DNA from: Streptococcus timonensis
GTDB taxonomy: Bacteria > Bacillota > Bacilli > Lactobacillales > Streptococcaceae
NCBI RefSeq assembly: GCF_900095845.1
Contig: NZ_FMIX01000004.1
Location: 565,501 to 629,500 of the forward strand
Reading direction: 5' to 3'
DNA: 64,000 nt
The position numbers were made by a program, and so were the translations under genes. The notes under the pieces are model-generated. The model was not told the origin of the DNA. It made no database searches and saw only the letters and a program-made list of their open reading frames with translations. This document shows, in pieces, positions 1-8,401 of the stretch (positions are counted from its first letter, which is position 1; every line of letters starts with the position of its first letter).

Positions 1-1
1 T

Positions 2-82
2 TTGGAAGAGGCTAGAGCTTTATTGCCAAGAGATACGAAACAATTGATTTACATGGCACAAACACATTATTTATCTAACTAA
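2..82 (+). CDS. C-terminal end of an unidentified protein (partial)
   Basis: An open frame enters from the left edge and ends at a TAA. It encodes about 26 residues ending in THYLSN. It stops 12 bases before the next start codon, so the two genes are probably co-transcribed. Nothing in this tail identifies a family. Confidence 0.5.
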   Translation: MEEARALLPRDTKQLIYMAQTHYLSN

Positions 83-94
83 AGGAGAAGTAAT

Positions 95-328
95 ATGGCT
101 GAACGATTTTGGGAGAACTTGTCCATTATTTTGGCTGAAAGAAATATCAGCTGGATTGAGTTAACCAGAAAAATGTTTGCGGGAGAGTTTCACTATCCAA
201 GTGAATTGAATCGTTTGTATCAAAAGATTCGCCACTATAAGATGGAACAACGAATGCCTCAAAGTCCATGGGTAGAAAGGATTGTGCAGGTATTAGATTT
301 AGATTATGAAGATTTATTTCGGAGGTAA
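95..328 (+). CDS. Small HTH-like hypothetical protein (77 aa)
   Basis: The 77-residue protein starts at an ATG 5 bases after AAAGGAGAAG. Its first 30 residues (WENLSIILAERNISWIELTR) have the spacing of a short Xre-like helix-turn-helix. The C-terminus (WVERIVQVLDLDYEDLF) resembles the end of such domains. It is two bases upstream of the CPBP protease gene, so the pair probably forms one operon. I infer a DNA-binding or adaptor role from the pattern alone; the exact family is unknown to me. Confidence 0.55.
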   Translation: MAERFWENLSIILAERNISWIELTRKMFAGEFHYPSELNRLYQKIRHYKMEQRMPQSPWVERIVQVLDLDYEDLFRR

Positions 329-330
329 CT

Positions 331-918
331 ATGAAAAGAATAATTCCAGTTTATATATTCCAACAAGTTAATGTCCTATTGCTATCTCTATACTTACTGA
401 AATTGCTTTGTATAGGTGAGTTAACTATACTACAGATTCTTTATGGTGCGTCGCTCATTTCTTTTTTATGGATGTATGGTCAACGTAAACAAGCGCATAA
501 GGTCAATATGAAAACTAGGATGAAATGGCTTGGTATTGGATTCGTTAGCCTACTGATTATAAGTCTATGTTTTAGTCTGATTCATGCTCAAGGAAGCACG
601 AATCAAGCAAACTTAATTGGGCTTCAACATCAAGTTCCTTGGTTTTCATTTTTATTGTTCTTAATCAATGCGAGTATGGTTGAAGAATTTTTGTATCGAG
701 AAATTTTATGGAACTTGGTTAGAAAATTAGATATTCGAGTTGCTTTGACAAGTGTTTTATTTGCCTTAGTACATCATCCAGGAACCATTTTAGCTTGGTG
801 TTTATATGTTTCACTTGGGATGTTTTTAGGGATGGTGCGCTATAAATCGGACTTATGGGGCAGTATGGAGCTACATTTGGTGTGGAACCTACTAGTTTAT
901 AGTTTGCTGCTTTTTTAA
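331..918 (+). CDS. CPBP family intramembrane metalloprotease
   Basis: The 195-residue protein is mostly hydrophobic, with about six membrane segments. It carries the CPBP (CAAX protease/Abi) motifs: the EExxxR box in VEEFLYREILW near residue 117, and downstream histidines in VHHPG (about 148) and ELHLVWN (about 182). In Gram-positive bacteria this family often sits in bacteriocin loci and serves in peptide processing or self-immunity. Here a small HTH-like gene precedes it and a secreted-peptide/ABC unit follows, so self-immunity is plausible but unproven. A terminator follows at about 1003-1048. Confidence 0.85.
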   Translation: MKRIIPVYIFQQVNVLLLSLYLLKLLCIGELTILQILYGASLISFLWMYGQRKQAHKVNMKTRMKWLGIGFVSLLIISLCFSLIHAQGSTNQANLIGLQHQVPWFSFLLFLINASMVEEFLYREILWNLVRKLDIRVALTSVLFALVHHPGTILAWCLYVSLGMFLGMVRYKSDLWGSMELHLVWNLLVYSLLLF

Positions 919-1002
919 AATAGGTGACCTGATTTTTAGGTAACTTCTAAAACTAACTTCCAGTTTCCCACAACCTAGCTTTTAGTATGAGAAAAACACG
1001 TG

Positions 1003-1048
1003 AAATCAGTGGAAATTTGTCTTAGACTAACCTCCACTGGTTTTCTTT
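1003..1048 (+). terminator. Rho-independent terminator after the CPBP gene
   Basis: AAATCAGTGGA pairs with TCCACTGGTTT across a roughly 19-base loop and is followed by a T-rich run (TTCTTTTTCTT). The remaining non-coding sequence up to the next gene holds only the promoter listed separately. Confidence 0.7.
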
Positions 1049-1183
1049 TTCTTGATATATAAGAGTTCAAAAGCGAAAAGACTCAGAAAAAGGTGCACGA
1101 CAAATAGCTCTAAAACAGAGTCGTCTTAGAGTAAATTTCAGTTGCTAGCGTTTAGTGTGAAACTTTTCAAATCAAACAAACTA

Positions 1184-1226
1184 TTGCATAACAAATAAAA
1201 AAATGGTAAAATTAAAGCGCTTTCTA
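1184..1226 (+). promoter_or_regulatory. Promoter with overlapping cre-like site for the secreted peptide operon
   Basis: TTGCAT at 1184 and TAAAAT at 1207 are 17 bases apart, with a TGG extended element before the -10. Immediately downstream is the 10-bp palindrome AAAGCGCTTT (1214-1223). The surrounding 16 bases match the CcpA cre consensus except at one position. I infer catabolite repression of the peptide and its ABC transporter. Confidence 0.6.
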
Positions 1227-1256
1227 AAGTAAATATATTAGTGAAGTGAAAACCAT

Positions 1257-1517
1257 GTGAAATTAGCAAAAGTCGTTTTATTAGCTAGTTTGTTATCTAT
1301 TGGTCTTTTTCAATCCACTGTATCTGCTGTGACAGTCACTAAGAGTTATCGGTATGATTGGAATACTGTTTGGGAGTATACTACCAACTATCACGACCAT
1401 CAATATATTTGGATTCCGTCAGGGTCTCGTTATGAAAGCTATTCTGAGTATAGAGTTGGCGGAGGCTGGAATTATGAACGTTTTGAGGTCATAAACTACT
1501 ATACTGGCGGATATTAA
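1257..1517 (+). CDS. Small secreted aromatic-rich peptide, bacteriocin-like
   Basis: The gene starts at GTG and encodes 86 residues. Residues 1-24 form a clear signal peptide (Lys, hydrophobic core, VSA cleavage motif). The mature part of about 62 residues is very rich in Tyr and Trp, has no Cys, and ends GGY. An ABC ATPase and permease follow on the same strand. Secreted peptides paired with a dedicated ABC transporter resemble lactococcin 972-type loci, but the mature sequence lacks the pattern I would expect, so I do not assign that family. A secreted bacteriocin or signal peptide is an inference from context. Confidence 0.65.
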   Translation: MKLAKVVLLASLLSIGLFQSTVSAVTVTKSYRYDWNTVWEYTTNYHDHQYIWIPSGSRYESYSEYRVGGGWNYERFEVINYYTGGY

Positions 1518-1543
1518 TAGTTAAACGTTTAGAAGAAGGAGAG

Positions 1544-2137
1544 ATGGATATGTTAAGGCTTACTCATGTTACCTTAAAAACGCGACAAGTCATCTTGCAA
1601 GATGCGGATTTCACCTTTAAAAAGGGTAGGATTTATGGCCTTCTTGCTATCAATGGCTCTGGAAAGACGACACTATTCCGCGCCATTAGCAACTTAATTC
1701 CCATAAGTAGTGGAAATATCGCAGTCCCTCCTTCTTTATTTTATTATGAAAGTGTTGAATGGCTGGATGGTAACCTAAGTGGGATGGACTACCTTCGTCT
1801 TATAAAAAACATCTGGAAGTCAGACCTGAACTTGAGGGAGGAAATCGCCTACTGGGAAATGTCTGATTATATCAGCCTTCCCATTCGCAAGTATTCCTTA
1901 GGTATGAAGCAACGCTTGGTGATTGCCATGTATTTTCTCAGTCAAGCGAAATGTTGGCTCATGGATGAGATTACAAATGGCTTAGATGAGTATTATCGAC
2001 AGAAATTTTTTGATAGGCTAGCAGAAATCGATAGACAAGAGCAGCTGGTTCTTTTAAGTTCCCACTACAAAGAGGAGTTAGTGGGGATTTGCGATAGCAT
2101 CGTAACCATTCGTCAGGGACAGGTAGAAGAGGTTTAG
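1544..2137 (+). CDS. ABC transporter ATP-binding protein
   Basis: The 197-residue ATPase shows Walker A (INGSGKTT, about residues 37-44; the usual first Gly is Ala), a diverged signature (YSLGMKQR), Walker B (CWLMDEITNGLDE) and an H-loop SSH. It is a single short nucleotide-binding domain, so it probably dimerises and energises the permease encoded 3 bases downstream. Together with the secreted peptide upstream it forms an export or immunity unit. The substrate is unproven. Confidence 0.9.
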   Translation: MDMLRLTHVTLKTRQVILQDADFTFKKGRIYGLLAINGSGKTTLFRAISNLIPISSGNIAVPPSLFYYESVEWLDGNLSGMDYLRLIKNIWKSDLNLREEIAYWEMSDYISLPIRKYSLGMKQRLVIAMYFLSQAKCWLMDEITNGLDEYYRQKFFDRLAEIDRQEQLVLLSSHYKEELVGICDSIVTIRQGQVEEV

Positions 2138-2140
2138 TTT

Positions 2141-3349
2141 ATGAAAGATGTTAGTCTATTTTTATTGAAAAAAGTTTTCAAAAGTCGCTTAAACTGGATT
2201 ATCTTAGCTTTATTTGTATCTGTACTCGGTGTTACCTTTTATTTCAATAGTCGGACTGCAAACTCAGTTAGCTTGGAGGGAGAGTTGGAAACTCGTCTTG
2301 TAGCAATTGAGAGAGTCATCAATGAATATGAAGAGAAACTCTCCCAAATATCTGACACCAGCTCGGAGGAATACCAAATTGCTAAAAATAATTTAGACGT
2401 GCAAAAAAATCATTTAACTCAAAAGACAGAAATTCTGACTTTATTAAAAGAAGGGCGATGGAAAGAAGCCTACTATTTGCAGTGGCAAGATGAAGAGAAG
2501 AATTATGAAAGGATATCAAATACCCCGACTTCTAGCTCTGAACTAAAAATGGGGGTTGACCGCGAGCGAAAGATTTACCAAGCCTTATATCCCTTGAACA
2601 TAAAAGCGCACAATTTAGATTATCCGACCCACGGGATTGATCAGATTGTCTGGATTTTAGAGGTTATCATCCCAAGCTTGTTTGTGATTGCTATTATTTT
2701 TATGCTAACGCAACTATTTGCAGAAAGATATCAAAATCATCTGGACACAGCTCAGTTATATCCTTTTTCAAAAGTGACATTTGCAATGTCCTCTCTTGGA
2801 GTTGGAGTGGGCTATGTAACTGTGCTGTTTATCGGAATCAGCGGATTTTCTTTTCTAGTGGGAAGTCTGATAAGTGGCTTTGGACAGTTAGATTATCCCT
2901 ACCCGATTTATAGCTTAGTGAATCAAGAGGTAACTATTGGAAAGATACAAGATGTGTTATTTCCTAGCTTGCTCTTAACTTTCTTGGCTTTTATCGTTAT
3001 TGTGGAAGTCGTTTACTTGATTGCTTACTTTTTCAAGCAAAAAATGCCTGTCCTCTTTATTTCCTTAATTGGGATAGTTGGCTTATTGTTTGGTATCCAA
3101 ACCATTCAGCCTCTTCAGAGGATTGCGCATCTGATTCCCTTTACTTACTTGCGTTCAGTGGAGATTTTGTCTGGAAGATTACCTAAGCAAATTGATAATG
3201 TCAATCTAAATTGGAGTATGGGGATGGTTATACTTCCTTGCCTGGTTATCCTTTTGTTAGTGGGGATCTTATTTATCGAAAGGTGGGGAAGTTCACAGAA
3301 AAAAGAAATTTTTAATAGATCCTCGCTTTCCTATAGGGAAAATAAGTAA
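2141..3349 (+). CDS. ABC transporter permease (ABC-2-like)
   Basis: The 402-residue protein has an N-terminal membrane segment (about 15-32), a long charged extracytoplasmic region (about 35-170) with heptad character, and then about five membrane segments (175-385). This matches permeases with a large extracellular domain that work with short ATPases in peptide export or resistance. It lies 3 bases after the ATPase, and a terminator follows directly. Confidence 0.85.
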   Translation: MKDVSLFLLKKVFKSRLNWIILALFVSVLGVTFYFNSRTANSVSLEGELETRLVAIERVINEYEEKLSQISDTSSEEYQIAKNNLDVQKNHLTQKTEILTLLKEGRWKEAYYLQWQDEEKNYERISNTPTSSSELKMGVDRERKIYQALYPLNIKAHNLDYPTHGIDQIVWILEVIIPSLFVIAIIFMLTQLFAERYQNHLDTAQLYPFSKVTFAMSSLGVGVGYVTVLFIGISGFSFLVGSLISGFGQLDYPYPIYSLVNQEVTIGKIQDVLFPSLLLTFLAFIVIVEVVYLIAYFFKQKMPVLFISLIGIVGLLFGIQTIQPLQRIAHLIPFTYLRSVEILSGRLPKQIDNVNLNWSMGMVILPCLVILLLVGILFIERWGSSQKKEIFNRSSLSYRENK

Positions 3350-3358
3350 AAACTAACA

Positions 3359-3394
3359 TAGAGAGGGAATCAACTTGATTCTCTCTTTTTTAGG
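3359..3394 (+). terminator. Rho-independent terminator after the ABC permease
   Basis: AGAGAGGGAATCA pairs with TGATTCTCTCT across a 3-base loop, with TTTTTT following. Confidence 0.85.
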
Positions 3395-3405
3395 AGAAAA
3401 TTCAA

Positions 3406-3633
3406 ATGACTTATACTTTGGAATAGCTAAAGACTTTTGATGGACAGATTGATATTCTCAATGTTAAGATGGATTGCTTGGCCAATACTATTGAGAAAAA
3501 TGTTTCTCAGTATAAATATATTTATCAGACAGATATGGAGAACTGTCCTGGAATTATTCTATCAGTCCCAAACTCCTCCATTCCTCATCTATTAGGATTA
3601 TCTAGAGAATATCGGATTACTTCTTCTTTATAA
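3406..3633 (+). pseudogene. Degraded ORF with an early in-frame stop
   Basis: An ATG after AGGAGA opens a frame interrupted by TAG at codon 7, then continues for about 68 codons. The C-terminal part (SSIPHLLGLSREYR) resembles the end of small nuclease-like proteins found in streptococcal mobile elements, but the match is by memory and weak. The lack of an intact start and the internal stop argue for a remnant. Confidence 0.45.
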
Positions 3634-3698
3634 TAGCTGGTCTGTCTTACGTATGGATTAATTTTGAAATAAAAAAACTAAATGAATTGATTTTAAAG

Positions 3699-3741
3699 AA
3701 ATAAAATGCTAACATTTATAGTAGATGTTAGCATTTTATTT
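3699..3741. promoter_or_regulatory. 17-bp perfect inverted repeat upstream of abiEi, candidate operator
   Basis: AAATAAAATGCTAACAT (3699-3715) and its exact reverse complement (3725-3741) flank a 9-base spacer. They end about 5 bases before the abiEi ribosome binding site. AbiEi antitoxins are known to repress their own operon by binding inverted repeats, so this is the likely operator. It could also act as a terminator for the leftward remnant. Confidence 0.6.
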
Positions 3742-3758
3742 CTAAAAAGGAGAATAAT

Positions 3759-4349
3759 ATGGTTGATAAAAGAGAGAAACTGATGAACTCTTTCAATCAG
3801 TATGGTTTTTTAACTTTTAAACAAGTAATAGATGAAAATTTACACTACAAAACCTTATTAAAAATGGTTGCAGAAGGAAAAATCGATGCTGAAGAAAAAG
3901 GGTTATATCGCTTACCTGATATTTATTTAGATGAGTGGTTTGTCCTTCAGTATCGATTTCCAAAGGGAATCTTTTCTTTGGAGACAGCACTTTGGTTACA
4001 TGGTTTATCTTTGACTATCCCTTCTAACATGACGATGAGTTTTCCTTATGGTACGAATACCAAAAACATTAAGGAAGCAGATATATGTCCTATTATTTTA
4101 CGCTCTCACTATAGTGAAGGAATTATTGAAATAGAGCGCCTTCCTGGTCAATTTATTAAAGTTTATGAAGTTGAACGAGTTTTGGTTGAATGCCTAAGAC
4201 CAGTTCATCAGGTGGATCTTCAAATTATTGCACCAGCGTTTAAAAAATATTTTCAACAAAATAAAATTCATTTACACAAATTATTTTATTATGCCCAGCT
4301 ATTTAAAGTAACTGATAAGTTACAATCTTATACGGAGGTACTATCTTAA
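3759..4349 (+). CDS. abiEi: AbiEi family antitoxin
   Basis: The 196-residue protein begins with a winged-helix-like region (about 1-55: LTFKQVIDENLHYKTLLKMV and EKGLYRL). It continues with the antitoxin domain typical of AbiEi (SLETALWLHGLS; NIKEADI). In the AbiE type IV toxin-antitoxin system this protein counteracts AbiEii and represses the operon. Its stop codon overlaps the AbiEii start by one base (TAATG), which supports translational coupling. AGGAG lies 8 bases before the chosen ATG. Confidence 0.9.
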   Translation: MVDKREKLMNSFNQYGFLTFKQVIDENLHYKTLLKMVAEGKIDAEEKGLYRLPDIYLDEWFVLQYRFPKGIFSLETALWLHGLSLTIPSNMTMSFPYGTNTKNIKEADICPIILRSHYSEGIIEIERLPGQFIKVYEVERVLVECLRPVHQVDLQIIAPAFKKYFQQNKIHLHKLFYYAQLFKVTDKLQSYTEVLS

Positions 4350-5185
4350 TGTTTTCAAATGCGAATGGCTTTAAAGCAAAAATCAAAAACATTTCAAAAG
4401 ATAAGGGAATTCCAGCTCAACAAGTACAACAACATTATTTAATTGAGCAAGTGTTAAAGCTGATTTCTACTAGTTCTTATAGAGATTCGTTCATTGTAAA
4501 AGGAGGGTATCTAATAGGTCAAATGATTGGACTAGATAAGCGAACCACAATGGATTTAGATGTCACTCTGAAGGGAACCGAAATGAGCAGAGAAAATTTG
4601 ATTCATATCTTTGAAGAGATTCTTTGTTCTAAAACTGATGGATTTTCATTTTCAGTAGATAAGCTAGAACCTATTCGCCAAGATGATGAATATGGAGGAT
4701 TTTCATTAAAATTAAATGCAACTTTTGATACATTAAAGGAGGTTGTTTTTATTGATATTACTACTGGTGATAAGATCACACCAAGAGAAATTACTTATTC
4801 AATGACTTCTATCTTTACTAATGAAAGCATCAAGATATGGACATATAATATAGAGACTGTACTTGCTGAAAAGTTAGAAACGATCATTAGTAGGGGATTA
4901 GCTTCGACACGCCCACGTGATCGATATGATCTTTTCACCTTGTATAAACTTAGAAAAGAAGAGATTAATCTTGAAGTATTAAAAAATGCACTTGAGAATA
5001 CGGCAGAAAAACGTAAAAGTAAAGATACTATTTATAATTGGGAAGAACAAGTGAGAGGAATTGAAATTTCTGATTATCAGAAAGAGCTATGGATTCGTTA
5101 TCAACGCCAATTTAAGTATGCTAAAGATATCTCATTTGATAACTCTGTTCAGGCTATTAGGGAAATTATGCAACAAATATTTTAG
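4349..5185 (+). CDS. abiEii: AbiEii family nucleotidyltransferase toxin
   Basis: The 278-residue protein has the nucleotidyltransferase signature: VKGGYLIGQ at about 49-57, then the catalytic TTMDLDVT at about 69-76, and a later ITTGD motif. A conserved downstream block (AEKLETIISRGLASTRPRD) matches the AbiEii domain. The family causes reversible growth arrest and phage abortive infection; recent work on relatives shows tRNA nucleotide transfer. Here it likely protects the host from phage and stabilises the ICE. A hairpin terminator follows. Confidence 0.92.
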   Translation: MFSNANGFKAKIKNISKDKGIPAQQVQQHYLIEQVLKLISTSSYRDSFIVKGGYLIGQMIGLDKRTTMDLDVTLKGTEMSRENLIHIFEEILCSKTDGFSFSVDKLEPIRQDDEYGGFSLKLNATFDTLKEVVFIDITTGDKITPREITYSMTSIFTNESIKIWTYNIETVLAEKLETIISRGLASTRPRDRYDLFTLYKLRKEEINLEVLKNALENTAEKRKSKDTIYNWEEQVRGIEISDYQKELWIRYQRQFKYAKDISFDNSVQAIREIMQQIF

Positions 5186-5192
5186 TGCAAAA

Positions 5193-5229
5193 GTAACTCA
5201 TTCGTAAAGCAGTGAGTTGCTTTTTTTAT
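5193..5229 (+). terminator. Terminator after abiEii
   Basis: GTAACTCA pairs with TGAGTTGC (one wobble) and is followed by a run of seven or more T. Confidence 0.75.
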
Positions 5230-5274
5230 TCCAACAATCTCAAAAATGTGATAAAAATTTCAACTACTCTTATC

Positions 5275-5432
5275 TATAATAAAGCTACCTGTTCTTTGAA
5301 AATTGAATCCACTCCGTCTTGATTAGCGTGCCTGTGTAAGTAGGGACTGAGAGTTTTTCCCTGTGAAGGGCAACTGGCACAAGACGTGTGTGAGAATTTT
5401 CTAACAGACACGGAGTTTATCGTTACCAGACT
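5275..5432 (+). ncRNA. Structured leader or small RNA upstream of the transfer operon
   Basis: A TATAAT box lies at 5275-5280. The following sequence can fold with CGTCTT (5315-5320) plus GTGCC (5328-5332) pairing to GGCAC-AAGACG (5376-5386). AGGGA pairs with TCCCT inside this arm. An alternative CGTGT/ACACG hairpin lies at 5385-5412. A long-range ACTCCGT (5311-5317)/ACGGAGT (5410-5416) stem would exclude part of those helices. No coding frame covers it. I infer a conserved regulatory leader or sRNA; the family is unknown to me. Confidence 0.4.
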
Positions 5433-5467
5433 TAAACGATGCGACAAACTAGATAAAGGAGTTAATC

Positions 5468-5767
5468 ATGAAGGTAGTAAACTTGTATGATTTGAAACAA
5501 ATGGGAAATAAAGGTGGTTGTACCATCCAATTGATTAATCACTTTCCTTTTGGTATGGGCTTAGGACATCTCAAAAAAGACTACATTGAATTTAAACGTG
5601 TTGGTATCTTTAATGGGAAAGCAGTAGAAGTTACTCTTCGAGAACCTTATTCGAGAGATCTACTGAAGGTTGTCAAGTCGATTAAGCAACGTCAGAAATT
5701 GATAGCTTATCGTTATAAAGAAGGAAAGCTGCTATTTGTGAAGAAGGAGGCATCAGATGTCCTCTGA
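5468..5767 (+). CDS. Conserved ICE hypothetical protein (99 aa)
   Basis: The gene starts at an ATG 8 bases after AAAGGAG and is the first gene after the structured leader. The protein is small and basic with no membrane segment. It overlaps the next gene by 11 bases, so the two are translationally coupled. Its place at the head of the coupling-protein operon suggests an accessory role in transfer, but no motif supports a function. Confidence 0.7.
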   Translation: MKVVNLYDLKQMGNKGGCTIQLINHFPFGMGLGHLKKDYIEFKRVGIFNGKAVEVTLREPYSRDLLKVVKSIKQRQKLIAYRYKEGKLLFVKKEASDVL

Positions 5768-6245
5768 ACAACAGGAACGAATGGCAGTTCAATATGCTGA
5801 GCGTAGTCTTTTATTCACTGTCAAAAGTCTTTTAAAGATTCTAGAATGGTCTAGACGTCAGGCTTTAGCACAGGATTCCGCCTATAAGATAGGGGTGCAG
5901 AAATTAGAAGAATTGCTACAATCTCCTTATTCGATTGATACGATTAATCTGAAAAAAGATTTTTTAGACAAACCAATTGATATAGAGAAATTTAAAGCTT
6001 TTTTAGAAAAAGAAGAGATTCCTTTAGCCATCGCTTGGCAAGGGGATTCTCTACATTTCTACACGAAAGACCGTTCGATTCTAGACAATCATTTAGACCA
6101 TCTGTTAGAAAAAATGGTTAATGATCCGGAGAAATTAGCTGATTTTACCATGGATAAGTCATTAGACGATGCAATTGATGAGGCTAAATCCCAAATTACC
6201 TTTAGACAAGAAGGTGCCGTCAAACAGAAAGAGATGGTGAGATGA
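5757..6245 (+). CDS. Conserved ICE hypothetical protein (162 aa)
   Basis: The 162-residue soluble, charged protein overlaps its upstream neighbour and the downstream VirD4 gene by a few bases. The middle contains an alternating pattern (IPLAIAWQGDSLHFYTKD) that could be a small beta fold. No catalytic motif is visible. The tight coupling to the coupling-protein gene suggests a role in substrate recruitment or assembly of the transfer machinery; this is inference from position only. Confidence 0.7.
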   Translation: MSSEQQERMAVQYAERSLLFTVKSLLKILEWSRRQALAQDSAYKIGVQKLEELLQSPYSIDTINLKKDFLDKPIDIEKFKAFLEKEEIPLAIAWQGDSLHFYTKDRSILDNHLDHLLEKMVNDPEKLADFTMDKSLDDAIDEAKSQITFRQEGAVKQKEMVR

Positions 6246-8122
6246 TGTACAGTGGAAAGAAATTCCTACTATTCTCACTGTTAGGTATCTTACTAGGCTA
6301 TCTTTTTCATCGTTTGACGCTTTTGTATGATTCCTATTCTGGAAATACATTAGATAAATGGACTCATCTCCTGATGGAAGGTCAAGATGAAGTTCTTCAG
6401 TCGCCATGGAATGTTTCTTTTACTGGAAAATCAAGTGCTTTTTTTCTACTAGGTTTTGTGATGATGCTGCTGGTTTATCTCTATTTAGAGACTGGAAAAA
6501 AACAATACCGAGAAGGGGTAGAATACGGGAGCGCCCGTTTTGGAACTCTAAAAGAAAAGAAGCACTTTTACGGTAAGGAATTTTCTCATGATACGATCTT
6601 AGCACAAGATGTTCGTCTGACATTATTAGATAAAAAACCAGCCCAATATGATAGGAATAAGAATATTGCGGTGATTGGAGGTTCAGGAAGTGGGAAGACA
6701 TTTCGCTTTGTGAAACCCAATCTGATTCAGATGAATAGTTCTAATATTGTCGTGGATCCTAAAGATCACTTGGCCGAAAAGACAGGCAAACTCTTTTTAG
6801 AACATGGCTACCAAGTAAAGGTGCTAGATTTAGTCAATATGAAGAACTCAGATGGCTTCAATCCTTTTCGCTATATAGAGACAGAAAATGATTTGAATCG
6901 CATGCTGACGGTTTATTTCAATAACACCAAAGGCTCTGGCTCCCGTAGTGATCCATTTTGGGATGAAGCTTCTATGACTTTGGTACGAGCTTTAGCCTCT
7001 TACTTGGTCGATTTCTATAATCCACCCAAAACAAGAGAACAGCTCATAGAAGAAAGTCGTTTAAGTCAAAAAGAATACCAAAACTTGTTGAAACGTCAAA
7101 AAAAAGAGGTGGAAGAGCGAAAAAAACGAGGGCGTTATCCAAGTTTTTCTGAAATCTCAAAACTTATTAAACACTTATCCAAGGGTGAAAATCAAGAAAA
7201 AAGTGTCTTAGAAATTCTATTTGAAAATTATGCTAAAAAGTATGGAACTGAAAATTTTACCATGCGAAATTGGGAAGATTTTCAAAATTATAAGGATAAG
7301 ACTCTGGATTCTGTTATAGCTGTAACCACTGCTAAATTTGCTCTCTTCAATATTCAAAGTGTCATGGATTTGACCAAAAGAGATACCCTTGATATGAAGA
7401 CATGGGGCAAGGAAAAATCAATGGTTTACTTAGTTATCCCAGATAACGATAGTACCTTTCGCTTTCTTTCAGCCCTCTTTTTTTCAACCGTATTTCAAAC
7501 CCTAACAAGACAAGCAGATATTGATTTTAAGGGTCAATTGCCTCTTCATGTGAGAGTCTATTTAGATGAGTTCGCAAATATCGGAGAAATTCCAGATTTT
7601 GCTGAACAAACCTCAACAGTCCGTTCTCGGAATATGAGTCTCGTTCCAATTCTACAAAATATTGCTCAACTTCAAGGACTCTATAAAGAAAAAGAAGCTT
7701 GGAAAACTATTCTTGGGAACTGTGATAGCTTAGTCTACTTAGGTGGTAATGACGAAGATACCTTTAAATTTATGAGTGGCTTACTCGGTAAACAAACCAT
7801 TGATGTTCGAAATACTAGTCGTTCCTTTGGTCAAACAGGTTCAGGATCCCTTTCTCATCAAAAGATTGCTCGTGATTTAATGACACCTGATGAAGTCGGA
7901 AATATGAAACGGTATGAATGCTTGGTTCGAATTGCCAATATGCCTGTCTTTAAAAGCAAAAAGTACAATTCAACTAAGCATCCAAACTGGAAGTACCTAG
8001 CCAATCAAGAAACCGATGAACGGTGGTGGAACTATCAGATCAAACCTTTGAATCAAAGTCAGGAAAATCATCTTGAAGGCCTTAGAATTCGTGATTTAAC
8101 TTTTGAATCTAGTTTAAAATAA
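6242..8122 (+). CDS. VirD4-type coupling protein of the conjugation system
   Basis: The 626-residue protein has two N-terminal membrane segments (about 7-27 and 62-82), then a TraG/VirD4 ATPase domain. Walker A is GGSGSGKT near residues 146-153, followed by NIVVDPKDHLAEKTG. The Walker B region is VYLDEFANIGEIPDF near 438-452. The family links the relaxase-DNA complex to the secretion channel at the membrane. It starts within the last bases of the preceding gene and is followed 20 bases later by the VirB2-like gene. Confidence 0.95.
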   Translation: MMYSGKKFLLFSLLGILLGYLFHRLTLLYDSYSGNTLDKWTHLLMEGQDEVLQSPWNVSFTGKSSAFFLLGFVMMLLVYLYLETGKKQYREGVEYGSARFGTLKEKKHFYGKEFSHDTILAQDVRLTLLDKKPAQYDRNKNIAVIGGSGSGKTFRFVKPNLIQMNSSNIVVDPKDHLAEKTGKLFLEHGYQVKVLDLVNMKNSDGFNPFRYIETENDLNRMLTVYFNNTKGSGSRSDPFWDEASMTLVRALASYLVDFYNPPKTREQLIEESRLSQKEYQNLLKRQKKEVEERKKRGRYPSFSEISKLIKHLSKGENQEKSVLEILFENYAKKYGTENFTMRNWEDFQNYKDKTLDSVIAVTTAKFALFNIQSVMDLTKRDTLDMKTWGKEKSMVYLVIPDNDSTFRFLSALFFSTVFQTLTRQADIDFKGQLPLHVRVYLDEFANIGEIPDFAEQTSTVRSRNMSLVPILQNIAQLQGLYKEKEAWKTILGNCDSLVYLGGNDEDTFKFMSGLLGKQTIDVRNTSRSFGQTGSGSLSHQKIARDLMTPDEVGNMKRYECLVRIANMPVFKSKKYNSTKHPNWKYLANQETDERWWNYQIKPLNQSQENHLEGLRIRDLTFESSLK

Positions 8123-8142
8123 AAATAGAAAAGAGGAAATAG

Positions 8143-8385
8143 ATGATTACGCATTTTAAAGGTTTTGTTTATGGAGTAGACGCAAGTGCTATGTTTGCAC
8201 AAGCTATGTCTTTGTTACAGAAGGGATTGATTGCGGTTGGTGCCTTTCTCGTTGTTGTAGGGATTGTCAACCTTGCAACCAATATTAAAGATGGTGGACC
8301 AGGTGTTCGGAATGCCATTCTTGAAATTGTCGGTGGTGTTATGGTCGGGGCTGCTGGAGCCTTTGTAACTCAAATTTCAATTTAG
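8143..8385 (+). CDS. VirB2-like / Maff2-type small membrane protein
   Basis: The 80-residue protein has two hydrophobic segments (about 25-48 and 60-78) joined by a short polar loop (NIKDGGPGVRN). Size, topology and position between VirD4 and the VirB6-like gene match the small pilin-like or Maff2 proteins of Gram-positive ICEs, which probably form part of the transmembrane channel. GAGGA lies upstream of the ATG. Confidence 0.8.
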   Translation: MITHFKGFVYGVDASAMFAQAMSLLQKGLIAVGAFLVVVGIVNLATNIKDGGPGVRNAILEIVGGVMVGAAGAFVTQISI

Positions 8386-8401
8386 GAGGATAAACAATGA
8401 C

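Noticed and set aside
1257..1517. Lactococcin 972-family bacteriocin
   Set aside because: Signal peptide and ABC genes fit, but the mature sequence lacks the expected pattern and the gene order and permease size differ. Only a general bacteriocin-like call is kept.
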